A stretch of DNA of 64,000 bases from Flavobacterium rivuli WB 3.3-2 = DSM 21788 (GTDB lineage: Bacteria; Bacteroidota; Bacteroidia; Flavobacteriales; Flavobacteriaceae). This document shows positions 36,517 through 44,579 of this stretch, piece after piece. The notes below the pieces were generated by a model. That model was not told the DNA's origin. It did not search any database and worked only from the letters and a program-made list of their open reading frames with translations. The translations under genes were made by a program, and so were the position numbers. Where the stretch lies: positions 648,695-712,694 of the forward strand of contig NZ_KB899966.1 in the NCBI RefSeq assembly GCF_000378485.1, read 5' to 3'. How positions within the stretch are numbered: the first letter of the stretch is position 1; every line of letters starts with the position of its first letter.

Positions 36517-37224
36517 ATGAAGGCTTTTTTTCTGCTTCTATTAATATTGCCTTTATATTCTACCGCTCAGGTAACTATTTATGATGAGGAAAAATTTTTA
36601 GAATTTACATTACAATTTCCTCCGGATACCACATCGGCTACACAGATAGACTGGGGTAAGGAAAAACTTGTTTCAGAATTTATACTGAAAGGAGAAGTAC
36701 CTTTAAAATACTCGATTGCTTTAAAAAACGATACAATAGCTGCGCTTTCAAAATATGCTGATGGCAGATGGGAATTTCAGGAAGATATAGCCTATACGGA
36801 TTGGGCAGTGAGAAGAGTTGACGGGACAAAAGTTATATCAGAATTTAAAATTACTGATTTTGACAATGACGGCGATGAAGACCTTACATGCTGGACATTT
36901 ACGAATATAAATGGGAATATGTGGACAATTATTTTTCTTAATGACCAGGAAAATCAAAAATTAGTGAGTCTTTATAATACCGCCGATCAAACCCTTATTT
37001 GGGATAGGCCAGAATATGATGCAGCTACAGGAATCATTAACTGCACATTAGACGGTAGTGCTTACGGAGCATCTGAAGAGAGTTCTTTTAAATTAAATTA
37101 CTTAACCCCTATACCACTACTAAAAGAAAGGCAGGAACGTTATGATCCTAAATATATTGAAGATTTTTATTATAAAGGAGAAAAAGGAAAATGGAAATTG
37201 GTTAAACACACAAAGCATAAATAA
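36517..37224 (+). CDS. Secreted protein of unknown function with a calcium-loop-like motif
   Basis: This 235-residue protein has a signal peptide ending STAQ. The mature part is rich in beta strands and contains FDNDGDEDL, a D-x-D-x-D-G-type loop of the kind seen in FG-GAP and dockerin calcium sites. I recognise no complete family. The stop overlaps the next gene's start by one base (TAATG), so the two are translationally coupled and probably act together. The partner resembles GldM periplasmic domains. Confidence 0.7.
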   Translation: MKAFFLLLLILPLYSTAQVTIYDEEKFLEFTLQFPPDTTSATQIDWGKEKLVSEFILKGEVPLKYSIALKNDTIAALSKYADGRWEFQEDIAYTDWAVRRVDGTKVISEFKITDFDNDGDEDLTCWTFTNINGNMWTIIFLNDQENQKLVSLYNTADQTLIWDRPEYDAATGIINCTLDGSAYGASEESSFKLNYLTPIPLLKERQERYDPKYIEDFYYKGEKGKWKLVKHTKHK

Positions 37225-37886
37225 TGAAATACTTTCTAATCCTGCTATTCAGCATTTCGGCTTTTGCACAGTCAGATAGCATAAGCCGCGCTAACATCTC
37301 TGTAGTTTCTGCAGAGCGTTTAAACATTGTGTATCGTGGCATCGATAACCCTATTAAAATTGCAGTGCCGGGCGCGGTATCTTTTATTGCAACTGCTAAG
37401 GATTCAGCTTTAGTAAAAATTGATAACTTAGGCAACTATACATTAAGGGCCGGATCTGGGTCGAAAATGAAAATTTATATAGATGCTATCATGCAGGATA
37501 ATTCGACTTTACATGAAGAAAAAGTATTTAGGATTTTAGGATTACCAGCACCTACAGGCTTAATTAATGGTGAAAATTGTGAAATTTGTACCGTAAATCT
37601 TTCTAAAGAGGAATTAGCAAATGCAATAATTTCTGTCGGTATCAAAGATTTTTCTTTTATTGATCGAAATTCAGATTTTTTTGTAGCCCGAAGTTTTGTA
37701 ATCATTATTAATGAAAAAGAGATTCCAGTAGAAGGAAATAAAATAAGTATTAAAGCATTAAAGACTATTAATAAATTGAAATCAGGTAGTATATTAATTA
37801 TAGATAAAATTAAATATGGAAAGTTTAGTGTAGAAGCAATTCCGAAAAGAGCCAGTCCAATTGTTGTGGAAATTAGCGGCGAATAA
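37224..37886 (+). CDS. Secreted stand-alone GldM-C-like protein
   Basis: This 220-residue protein has a signal peptide ending AFAQ. The segment VVSAERLNIVYRGIDNPIKI matches the conserved start of the GldM periplasmic domains (typically V-V-S-x-x-K-M-N-V-V-Y-R-G-x-x-N-P). A following FRILGLPAP is the kind of segment that connects these domains. GldM is the inner membrane motor subunit of the T9SS and gliding. Here the transmembrane helix and N-terminal half are absent, so this is a periplasmic domain-only form. It could bind GldK/GldN-type partners or simply reuse the fold. Coupled to 36517-37224. Confidence 0.72.
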   Translation: MKYFLILLFSISAFAQSDSISRANISVVSAERLNIVYRGIDNPIKIAVPGAVSFIATAKDSALVKIDNLGNYTLRAGSGSKMKIYIDAIMQDNSTLHEEKVFRILGLPAPTGLINGENCEICTVNLSKEELANAIISVGIKDFSFIDRNSDFFVARSFVIIINEKEIPVEGNKISIKALKTINKLKSGSILIIDKIKYGKFSVEAIPKRASPIVVEISGE

Positions 37887-37949
37887 TTCAATATTAACAA
37901 TATAACAATTTTATCTCTATATCGTTATAGTAATCACAATTTATTTACC

Positions 37950-37977
37950 TTTGCCGGCGGCAAAAAAAGTATCTTTG
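37950..37977 (+). promoter_or_regulatory. Promoter of sdaA
   Basis: TTTG at 37950-37953, a 16-base spacer, then TATCTTTG at 37970-37977, 20 bases before the sdaA ATG. The first TTTG is itself part of a TACCTTTG box, so tandem promoters are possible. Confidence 0.55.
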
Positions 37978-37997
37978 CAACAAATTGCCCTATTGCT

Positions 37998-39422
37998 ATG
38001 ACCGAATGTATTTCTGTTTTTGATATGCTTAAGATAGGCGTTGGCCCATCGAGTTCCCATACCCTTGGCCCATGGCGTGGTGCCGAACGTTTTCTTAATG
38101 AAGTGCGTTCTATGGGAATTTTTAATGATATACAGCGTGTAAAGGTAGACCTTTACGGGTCGCTTTCGCTTACCGGTATAGGCCACGCGACAGATCTTGC
38201 CGTAATGCTTGGCTTAAGCGGCGCCGATCCTGAATATGTGCCTATAGACAGCATTTCGGGCATTATACATAGCATTAACCTTACCAAATCACTTAATTTG
38301 GGTAATGAGAAATTTATAGGTTTTAATATAGATACTGATATTGTTTTTAACCGCAATTTCCTGCCTTTCCATGCCAATGGTTTTACGTTTACAGCCTATT
38401 TGTCAGATAGCGAATATACCTCTACATTCTACTCTATAGGTGGTGGTTTTGTAGTTAAGGAAGAGCGTGTTGTAGCTAAACAAAAAGAGGCAATAAAGGG
38501 GGCCTTCCCCTTCCCTATCGACTTAGCCGATGAGCTTCTTGCCTACACCATTAGCGAGAATAAAAAGATATCTGATATTGTATATGAGAATGAAAAATCT
38601 ATACGCACAGAAGAACAGATAGACCATGAATTAAAACGTATATGGGCTACTATGCTGGAGTGTATGTACACCGGCTGCCATACGGGCGGGATATTACCGG
38701 GTGGGCTTAATGTGCGCCGCCGTGCGTTTGATATGCACAAAGGCCTAATTGGCGAAATGCCATATAACAATCCGCAGGAATGGCTGGAGGTTATACGTTG
38801 TACAGAGGTTAAATTCAGGCAGATACTTAAGTGGGTTAGCTGTTTTGCACTTTCGGTTAATGAAGTTAATGCCGCGTTAGGCCGCGTTGTTACAGCCCCT
38901 ACAAACGGTAGCGCTGGTGTTATACCGGCAGTGCTTATGTACTATCTGGTAATAGAAAATCACGATGCCGGTTTTGATGAGATAAAACAATTTTTGTTAG
39001 TAGCCGGAGAGATAGGCAGTATCTTTAAAAAAGGTGCTACTATATCTGCTGCTATGGGCGGCTGCCAGGCAGAAATAGGTGTATCGTCGGCTATGGCTGC
39101 GGCTGCGTTATGCGAACTTATGGGCGGGACACCGGAGCAATGCCTTATGGCTGCCGAAATTGCTATGGAACACCACCTTGGCATGACGTGCGACCCTGTA
39201 GGCGGACTGGTACAAATACCTTGTATTGAGCGTAATACAATGGGTGCCATTAAAGCCATTAATGCCGCTGAACTTGCACTGGAAACCGATCCTAAAAATG
39301 CGAAAGTACCGTTAGATAAAGTGGTTAACACGATGTGGAAGACAGCGCAGGATATGAACAATAAATACAAAGAAACATCTGAAGGCGGGCTTGCCCTTGC
39401 TGTTAACAGCACTGATTGTTAG
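37998..39422 (+). CDS. sdaA: L-serine ammonia-lyase, iron-sulfur type
   Basis: This 474-residue single-chain L-serine dehydratase converts serine to pyruvate and ammonia using a [4Fe-4S] cluster. The N-terminal beta domain contains GPSSSHTLGPWRGAE. The C-terminal alpha domain has the cluster-binding region with cysteines in GGCQAEIG, MTCDPVGG and IPCIERN. The length fits the single-chain form. It is a single gene, with 227 bases of empty AT-rich sequence after it. Oxygen sensitivity is expected from the cluster. Confidence 0.95.
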   Translation: MTECISVFDMLKIGVGPSSSHTLGPWRGAERFLNEVRSMGIFNDIQRVKVDLYGSLSLTGIGHATDLAVMLGLSGADPEYVPIDSISGIIHSINLTKSLNLGNEKFIGFNIDTDIVFNRNFLPFHANGFTFTAYLSDSEYTSTFYSIGGGFVVKEERVVAKQKEAIKGAFPFPIDLADELLAYTISENKKISDIVYENEKSIRTEEQIDHELKRIWATMLECMYTGCHTGGILPGGLNVRRRAFDMHKGLIGEMPYNNPQEWLEVIRCTEVKFRQILKWVSCFALSVNEVNAALGRVVTAPTNGSAGVIPAVLMYYLVIENHDAGFDEIKQFLLVAGEIGSIFKKGATISAAMGGCQAEIGVSSAMAAAALCELMGGTPEQCLMAAEIAMEHHLGMTCDPVGGLVQIPCIERNTMGAIKAINAAELALETDPKNAKVPLDKVVNTMWKTAQDMNNKYKETSEGGLALAVNSTDC

Positions 39423-39648
39423 CAATTACACAAAAAAATACACAAGAAGGAAGAAAGATTAGCGAAGAAAAGACGAGTGAGATTATAAATTAATTTATAA
39501 TACGTAATTAGTTTACTTTAAAATGCTTTGTAAATCTTTATGCCTTATTTGCGAACCTCTGTATAAAGATAATAACAATACAAGATTGTAAAATGTTTTG
39601 TAAAATAATACAAAACCAGAAGTGCTTACACACAGTATTATTTAAAAT

Positions 39649-40269
39649 CTAAAAAATATCTATATCCCCTTTGCCCTCCCTAACCACTACAGGCTCAGGG
39701 CCGGAAAGATCTATAATAGTAGATGGGCTGTTATCACCATAACCGCCATCAATTACAATATCTACAAGGTTTTGCCATTTTTCAAAAATCAGTTCAGGGT
39801 CGGTGCTGTACTCAATCACTTCGTCATCATCATAGATCGAGGTAGATATAATTGGGTTGCCTAACTGCTTTACAATTTCGAGAGCAATAGCATTATCAGG
39901 TACACGTATACCCACGGTAGTTTTATTTTTAAAAGCTTTAGGCAGGTTGTTATTACCCGGTAAAATAAAGGTATATGGTCCAGGTAACGAACGTTTTAAT
40001 ATTTTAAAAGTAGCCGTATCTATCTGTTTTACATAGTCGGATATATTGCTAAGGTCAGAACATACAAAAGAGAAATTGGCTTTTTCAAGCTTGATGCCTT
40101 TTATTTTTGCCACGCGCTCCAGGGCTTTATTATTAGTAATATCGCAGCCAAGGCCATAAACGGTATCAGTAGGATAAATTATGAGGCCACCTTCCTGCAA
40201 AACTTTTACAATTTTTGCAATTTCTTTTTCGTTAGGGTTTTGTGGATATACTTTTATAAACTGCGCCAT
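39649..40269 (-). CDS. YciO/TsaC (Sua5/YrdC) family protein
   Basis: This 206-residue protein has the YrdC fold, with the substrate-site segments [22 protein letters not shown] and TVGIRVPD. The domain makes threonylcarbamoyl-AMP in TsaC. However, the start ([12 protein letters not shown]), the shorter charged loop around [14 protein letters not shown] and the C-terminal [17 protein letters not shown] match E. coli YciO more closely than TsaC. It may thus be the YciO-like paralogue or the only TsaC. TsaE (16490) is in the same window, so t6A synthesis is present. It has no close neighbour. Confidence 0.82.
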   Translation of the reverse strand: MAQFIKVYPQNPNEKEIAKIVKVLQEGGLIIYPTDTVYGLGCDITNNKALERVAKIKGIKLEKANFSFVCSDLSNISDYVKQIDTATFKILKRSLPGPYTFILPGNNNLPKAFKNKTTVGIRVPDNAIALEIVKQLGNPIISTSIYDDDEVIEYSTDPELIFEKWQNLVDIVIDGGYGDNSPSTIIDLSGPEPVVVREGKGDIDIF

Positions 40270-40330
40270 GATAAAATAGTTTAAAGTTAACGGTTTAAAG
40301 TTTATAGTTAATTACCATTGCTTTAAACAA
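40270..40330. repeat. Short GTTTAAAGTT direct repeats
   Basis: GTTTAAAGTT at about 40278 and GGTTTAAAGTTT at about 40291 lie just upstream of the YciO-like gene, followed by a CTTTAAAC in the inverse orientation. This AT-rich repetition is common in Bacteroidetes intergenic DNA and may be neutral. Confidence 0.45.
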
Positions 40331-40401
40331 TATTTACTTACAAAATTAAGGTTTTACGCTACCACAATTATATAAATTAACAAATTTTAGCATTGCATAA
40401 T

Positions 40402-40914
40402 TTATTCAAAATTATCATAAACCCTTTCAAACTCTTTCATGTTTTCCCAGTGCTGCTTAAAACTTTCCTGATATATAGCAGTAATGCGTTCTTTAAAATT
40501 AGCAGCCATGCCATTAATCACTACATAATCAACTACTTGTTTATAGGCGGTAAAAATACTTTTGTAAAAAGATCCATATTTCATTTCTCTTTTGGCGCTG
40601 TACTTCATAGCTGTTTCAATAGTAAACAACATCACATCTGCCACTACATAAGGGTCTACCCCAAGGCTTAAAAAATGCTTTATAAACTTTTGTGCTACAG
40701 ACCGGCGCAGTTTAGGACGTTTGCCCTTAAGCGGAAAGTACTCATTTGCAATCTTGGCTTTAGCAGCCTGCTCCAGCTTTTCTTCCTTTGGGTTAAATAT
40801 AAAATCGTAATATGCCTTTACATCGGCAAACTTATCATAAAGTGCAATTAACTGTTCTTCAAGCTCCGGCTTGGGCAGCGAAGCAAGGTATTTTTTAAGG
40901 TCGCGTTTACTCAT
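40402..40914 (-). CDS. Conserved protein of unknown function (DUF6155-like)
   Basis: This 170-residue protein is predicted to be all helical and basic, with a start MSKRDLKKYLASLPKPELEEQ that I recognise from conserved, uncharacterised Bacteroidetes proteins (DUF6155 type). I chose the ATG at 40914. An in-frame TTG at 40923 lies inside the -7 promoter box and is rejected. The promoter (TTG at 40949-40951, 20 bases, TACTTTTG at 40921-40928) ends 6 bases before the ATG. There is no signal peptide, so it is cytoplasmic. The function is unknown. Confidence 0.75.
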   Translation of the reverse strand: MSKRDLKKYLASLPKPELEEQLIALYDKFADVKAYYDFIFNPKEEKLEQAAKAKIANEYFPLKGKRPKLRRSVAQKFIKHFLSLGVDPYVVADVMLFTIETAMKYSAKREMKYGSFYKSIFTAYKQVVDYVVINGMAANFKERITAIYQESFKQHWENMKEFERVYDNFE

Positions 40915-40920
40915 ACAAGT

Positions 40921-40951
40921 CAAAAGTACGGGGTTAATTTTTCTATTACAA
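40921..40951 (-). promoter_or_regulatory. Promoter, nearly leaderless
   Basis: On the minus strand: TTG (40949-40951), a 20-base spacer, TACTTTTG (40921-40928), then 6 bases to the ATG. Confidence 0.55.
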
Positions 40952-40990
40952 TAAATTACAAAAAAGATGTGGTAAAATTATATAAAATAG

Positions 40991-40998
40991 TATTTTTG
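40991..40998 (+). promoter_or_regulatory. -7 box TATTTTTG
   Basis: A full match to TAnnTTTG, 38 bases before the GTG start at 41037. Confidence 0.45.
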
Positions 40999-41036
40999 CC
41001 ATTCTTAATAAATACTACAAACCAAAAATATTTACT

Positions 41037-41405
41037 GTGGAAAATCCGAGTGCACTAAAACTGATCAATAAAATACAGCTGGACCTCTTTAAAAAAGGTT
41101 TTGAAGCGGAAGTATTGGTAGCCGACCTAAAAAAATTACGCGAATATTCCCTTGAAGAAAATAATCCGGTGCTTACTAAAGCCATACGCCTTACGTATGA
41201 GCATATAGAGGCTAACGGCGCGTTCCTTATACCTATACCGGATGACGAGCCTATAGATGATGAAGAGCTGGTTACAGAGGATACCCCTGCCAACGAAAAT
41301 AACCTTGAAAGCCTTGACTACCTTATCAATCTTTTTAGCGACCTTTCGCATAAAAACAATGTTCTCGACCTTAAAGAATACAACAAGGCATTTCTTGCTT
41401 ACTAA
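41037..41405 (+). CDS. Small acidic cytoplasmic protein of unknown function
   Basis: This 122-residue protein begins with a GTG (MENPSALKLIN). It has a helical N-terminal half, an acidic stretch in the middle (DDEPIDDEELVTEDTPANE) and a helical end with NNLESLDYLINLFSDLSHKNN. No signal or membrane segment is visible. It resembles conserved small Flavobacterial proteins without assigned function. A strong terminator follows 24 bases after the stop, which supports a monocistronic gene. Confidence 0.7.
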   Translation: MENPSALKLINKIQLDLFKKGFEAEVLVADLKKLREYSLEENNPVLTKAIRLTYEHIEANGAFLIPIPDDEPIDDEELVTEDTPANENNLESLDYLINLFSDLSHKNNVLDLKEYNKAFLAY

Positions 41406-41428
41406 GCACTGCCCTTCTATTTTATACC

Positions 41429-41460
41429 AAAGCTGTTTGTGACCCAAACAGCTTTTTTAT
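41429..41460 (+). terminator. Intrinsic terminator
   Basis: AAAGCTGTTTG (41429-41439) pairs perfectly with CAAACAGCTTT (41445-41455), followed by TTTATTT. Confidence 0.92.
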
Positions 41461-41507
41461 TTTTAGTAATCTCTGTTTTTTTACTTCGCTACAAAGTGCG
41501 GCTTGCT

Positions 41508-41515
41508 TACCTTTG
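41508..41515 (+). promoter_or_regulatory. -7 box TACCTTTG
   Basis: A full match to TAnnTTTG, ending 15 bases before the ATG at 41531. The in-frame TTG at 41513 lies inside the box and is not a start. Confidence 0.5.
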
Positions 41516-41530
41516 CAAAAATTTTATATT

Positions 41531-41818
41531 ATGGTTCGCTTTTTTAAAATAGTTGCTACCCTGGAGGGTATTTCGTTACTGTTATTATTTTTTGTGGCAA
41601 TGCCCCTTAAATATGTATTTGATAACCCGGAATATATTCGCCCTATGGGTATGGCACATGGTGTGTTATTTATAGCTTATATTTTTATGGCTTTAATGCT
41701 AAAATTCGAGCAGGACTGGCCTGTAAAAAAATTGCTTATTATTTGCCTTGCTTCTATTGTGCCTTTTGGTACTTTTTATATTGAATACAAATATTTCAGG
41801 ACGTCTCAAAACAACTAA
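41531..41818 (+). CDS. DUF3817-type small membrane protein
   Basis: This 95-residue protein has three predicted membrane segments: ~5-25 (KIVATLEGISLLLLFF), ~40-62 and ~68-88. The pattern LEGISLLLLFFVAMPLKY, then a GMAHGVLFI segment, fits DUF3817, sometimes seen in energy-coupling or MFS contexts. The function is unknown. Its stop is directly followed by the ATG of the MscS gene, so the two are coupled. Confidence 0.8.
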   Translation: MVRFFKIVATLEGISLLLLFFVAMPLKYVFDNPEYIRPMGMAHGVLFIAYIFMALMLKFEQDWPVKKLLIICLASIVPFGTFYIEYKYFRTSQNN

Positions 41819-43063
41819 ATGGGATTATTTAACTGGGCATATAAACTACTACGCAAGGCCGATGTAGGTGCTATGACAGCATCTTACGTTAACCTTGCTG
41901 TAGATATGGTAATGATAGGCATCGCCGCTTATTTTATAGATGTTGTGGCACGCAAAATACTTGTGTTTGCCATGAATATTATTGCCAAAAGGACAAAAAC
42001 CCAGTTCGACGATTTTTTAGTTACCAATAATACCCCGCAGTATATTGCCCACGCCATACCGCTATATTTTATTTATAAAACGGTTCCGCTGGCCCTAAAA
42101 GGCTTTACCTACTGGGAATATCTTTTTAACAAAGGTATTACCATTTGCATTATCCTTATAAGTATCTGGATAGTGAGGAGTGTGTTTAACGCTGTTAAGG
42201 ATTATCTTAAACTGCTGCCCGATTATAATGACAAACCTATAGACAGCTATGTGCAGGTGGCCATGATACTGCTTTGGATATTTTGCATTACTGGTATTGT
42301 ACTTACGCTGTTTAACACTACAATGCCCATTTTGCTAAGTACCTTTGGTGCTATATCAGCGGTAATAATAGTTATATTTAAAGATACACTTTTAGGCCTT
42401 GTAGCCAGTATACAGGTTACCATTAACGATATTGTGCGTATAGGCGACTGGATTACCCTTGAAAAATTTGGTGCCGACGGTACCGTCATCGAAATTAACC
42501 TTGCTACTGTTAAGGTTCAGAATTTTGATATGACTACCACCACTATTCCTACATACAGCCTTATATCTGATTCGTTTAAAAACTGGCGTGGCATGCTGCA
42601 AAGCGATGGCAGGCGCATAAAAAGGCATCTGCTTATTAAAGCTAACAGTGTAAGGTTTATTCACGAAAGCGAACTTGGGGAACTAAAGAAAATTCAGCTC
42701 ATATCAGAATATCTTACCCAGCGTTTTGAAGAAATTGAGGCTTACAACCAGGAAAACAATATTGACAAATCAATGTCTATTAACGGGCGTAACCTTACTA
42801 ATCTGGGTATATTCCGAAAATATATCAACACTTACATTGAAACGCATCCGGGGATAAATAAGAACATGACCATTATGTGCCGCCACCTGCAACCTACAGA
42901 AAAAGGTATACCTATAGAGGTTTATGTTTTTACCAAAGACAAACGTTGGATAAACCACGAATACATTATGGCCGATATTTTTGACCATATCATTGCATCG
43001 GTTGCTTATTTTGATCTGGAGATATTCGAACTTCCTACGGGTAGAGGGTATATTGATGCTTAA
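41819..43063 (+). CDS. MscS-family mechanosensitive channel, YbdG-like
   Basis: This 414-residue protein resembles E. coli YbdG, a miniconductance mechanosensitive channel of 415 residues. It has about five membrane segments (~20-180). The pore-lining helix precedes the conserved cytoplasmic beta domain with VRIGDWITLEKFGADGTVIE. The C-terminal part KNWRGMLQSDGRRIKRHLLI is typical of the YbdG group. It would release solutes during osmotic downshock. Its ATG directly follows the stop of the DUF3817 gene. Confidence 0.9.
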   Translation: MGLFNWAYKLLRKADVGAMTASYVNLAVDMVMIGIAAYFIDVVARKILVFAMNIIAKRTKTQFDDFLVTNNTPQYIAHAIPLYFIYKTVPLALKGFTYWEYLFNKGITICIILISIWIVRSVFNAVKDYLKLLPDYNDKPIDSYVQVAMILLWIFCITGIVLTLFNTTMPILLSTFGAISAVIIVIFKDTLLGLVASIQVTINDIVRIGDWITLEKFGADGTVIEINLATVKVQNFDMTTTTIPTYSLISDSFKNWRGMLQSDGRRIKRHLLIKANSVRFIHESELGELKKIQLISEYLTQRFEEIEAYNQENNIDKSMSINGRNLTNLGIFRKYINTYIETHPGINKNMTIMCRHLQPTEKGIPIEVYVFTKDKRWINHEYIMADIFDHIIASVAYFDLEIFELPTGRGYIDA

Positions 43064-43077
43064 AGAAGTTTACAGTC

Positions 43078-44082
43078 TTAATTAAAGATTTTAACCAGCA
43101 TCTCCCTTAAAAGGTCTGACTGCGGGATAGAGTTTGCCCCCACCCCTTTGCTCTTTACATCAATATCCCTAAGTGTTGCAACAATGCCACTCACCTTTCG
43201 CATAGGATAATTGCGAAGGGCAATATCATAGTCTTTTAAAAAGTAAGGATTTACCCTAAGCATTTTAGCAACATTTGAAGGGTTTTTATCCTTGATGCCA
43301 TGGTACTGCAATAACTGGGTAAAAAAACCAAATACAAGCCCCACCGTCATTACCAGCGGGTTATCTTTAGGATTTTGGGCAAAATAGTCGGCTATTTTGT
43401 AAGCCTTTAGTTGATCCTTCTCTCCAATGGCTTTGCGAAGCTCGAACACATTGTAATCTTTGCTGATACCTATATTATCTTCTATAAGTTTTGGGGTTAT
43501 AGTGCTGCCTTTAGGTAAAACAATGGCAAGCTTATCAAGCTCATTGCTAATTTTACTAAGGTCGTTACCTAAAAATTCAACAAGCATGGCAGCGCCCTTT
43601 GGCTCTATGCTGTACCCTTTGCCCGATAGTACACGTTTTATCCAGTCGCCCACCTGGTTGTCGTAGAGTTTTTTACTCTCAAAAACAAGCCCGTTCTTAT
43701 CTATAACTTTAGTAACTTTTTTACGCTTATCAAGCGTTTTGTATTTGTATGCAATAACTAAAACGGTTGTAGGCTGTGGGTTTTCGGCATAGCTTTCCAG
43801 TTTTTCTATAGTGCGCGACAGTTCTTGGGCTTCTTTAACAATAACCACCTGTCTGTCGGCCATCATGGGGTAACGCTTGGCATTGGCAACAATATCCTCT
43901 ACAGTCACATCCTTGCCATACAACACCATTTGGTTAAAACCTTTCTCTTCTTCGGTAAGAATATTGTTCTCAATATATTCGGTAAGCTTATCTATATAAT
44001 AGGGCTCTTCGCCCATTAAAAAATAAATGGGCTTAATGTTGCCCTGCTTAATATCGTTAATAATCTTTATAATTTCGTCCAC
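43078..44082 (-). CDS. holA: DNA polymerase III subunit delta
   Basis: HolA is the delta subunit of the clamp loader that opens the sliding clamp at replication starts. The 334-residue length and segments FLMGEEPYYIDKLTEYI near the N-terminus and VEFLGNDLSKISNELDKLA in the middle are typical. Like other delta subunits, it lacks a functional Walker A. It is divergent from the HsdR_N-fold gene, with a 44-base gap, a neighbourhood I recognise as common in Flavobacteria. Confidence 0.93.
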   Translation of the reverse strand: MDEIIKIINDIKQGNIKPIYFLMGEEPYYIDKLTEYIENNILTEEEKGFNQMVLYGKDVTVEDIVANAKRYPMMADRQVVIVKEAQELSRTIEKLESYAENPQPTTVLVIAYKYKTLDKRKKVTKVIDKNGLVFESKKLYDNQVGDWIKRVLSGKGYSIEPKGAAMLVEFLGNDLSKISNELDKLAIVLPKGSTITPKLIEDNIGISKDYNVFELRKAIGEKDQLKAYKIADYFAQNPKDNPLVMTVGLVFGFFTQLLQYHGIKDKNPSNVAKMLRVNPYFLKDYDIALRNYPMRKVSGIVATLRDIDVKSKGVGANSIPQSDLLREMLVKIFN

Positions 44083-44114
44083 TATTGTGCGCTATATTTA
44101 TTGCCTGAAATTTT

Positions 44115-44122
44115 TACCTTTG
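44115..44122 (+). promoter_or_regulatory. -7 box TACCTTTG
   Basis: A full match to TAnnTTTG, ending 4 bases before the ATG at 44127. No good -33 element was found. Confidence 0.45.
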
Positions 44123-44126
44123 CAGC

Positions 44127-44579
44127 ATGCAGAAGCTTAATTTTCCTGACTATACTTTCCGTTTCAAAAATAGTGAAAATAAGGTCGCCATTTTTGATGA
44201 GATACGTAAAAAGTTTATTGTGCTCACGCCCGAAGAATGGGTGCGCCAACATGTAGTGCGCTTTTTGCACCAGGAAAAAAAGTTCCCAATGTCTCACATA
44301 AACGTAGAGAAAATAGTAAAAATAAACGGCCTTACAAAAAGATATGATATAGTTGTATTTCAGCCCGATGGTACTATTTTTTTGGTTGTAGAATGTAAGG
44401 CACCTGCAGTACCTATATCTCAAACCACTTTCGACCAAATAGCCCGTTACAATATGTCGCTCAACGCAGTACACCTTATGGTTACCAATGGGCTTAACCA
44501 CTATTTTTGCCAGATGGACCACGCCGCCGAACGTTATAATTTTATGCCGGACGCTCCTCAATACTTACCTGCCTTATGA
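44127..44579 (+). CDS. Orphan HsdR_N-like nuclease-fold protein
   Basis: This 150-residue protein matches the N-terminal restriction-endonuclease-like domain of type I HsdR (HSDR_N type). The fold's catalytic core may be the DIVVF...VVECKAP stretch, with the D and E-x-K pattern of PD-(D/E)XK nucleases. No helicase part and no HsdM/HsdS genes are present, so it is not a restriction system as it stands. It overlaps the glycosyltransferase start by ATGA and sits beside holA, a conserved Bacteroidetes arrangement. Its role is unknown. Confidence 0.85.
   Translation: MQKLNFPDYTFRFKNSENKVAIFDEIRKKFIVLTPEEWVRQHVVRFLHQEKKFPMSHINVEKIVKINGLTKRYDIVVFQPDGTIFLVVECKAPAVPISQTTFDQIARYNMSLNAVHLMVTNGLNHYFCQMDHAAERYNFMPDAPQYLPAL

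Noticed and set aside
44127..44579. Type I restriction system
   Set aside because: Only the HsdR N-terminal fold is present; no helicase, HsdM or HsdS genes are nearby.
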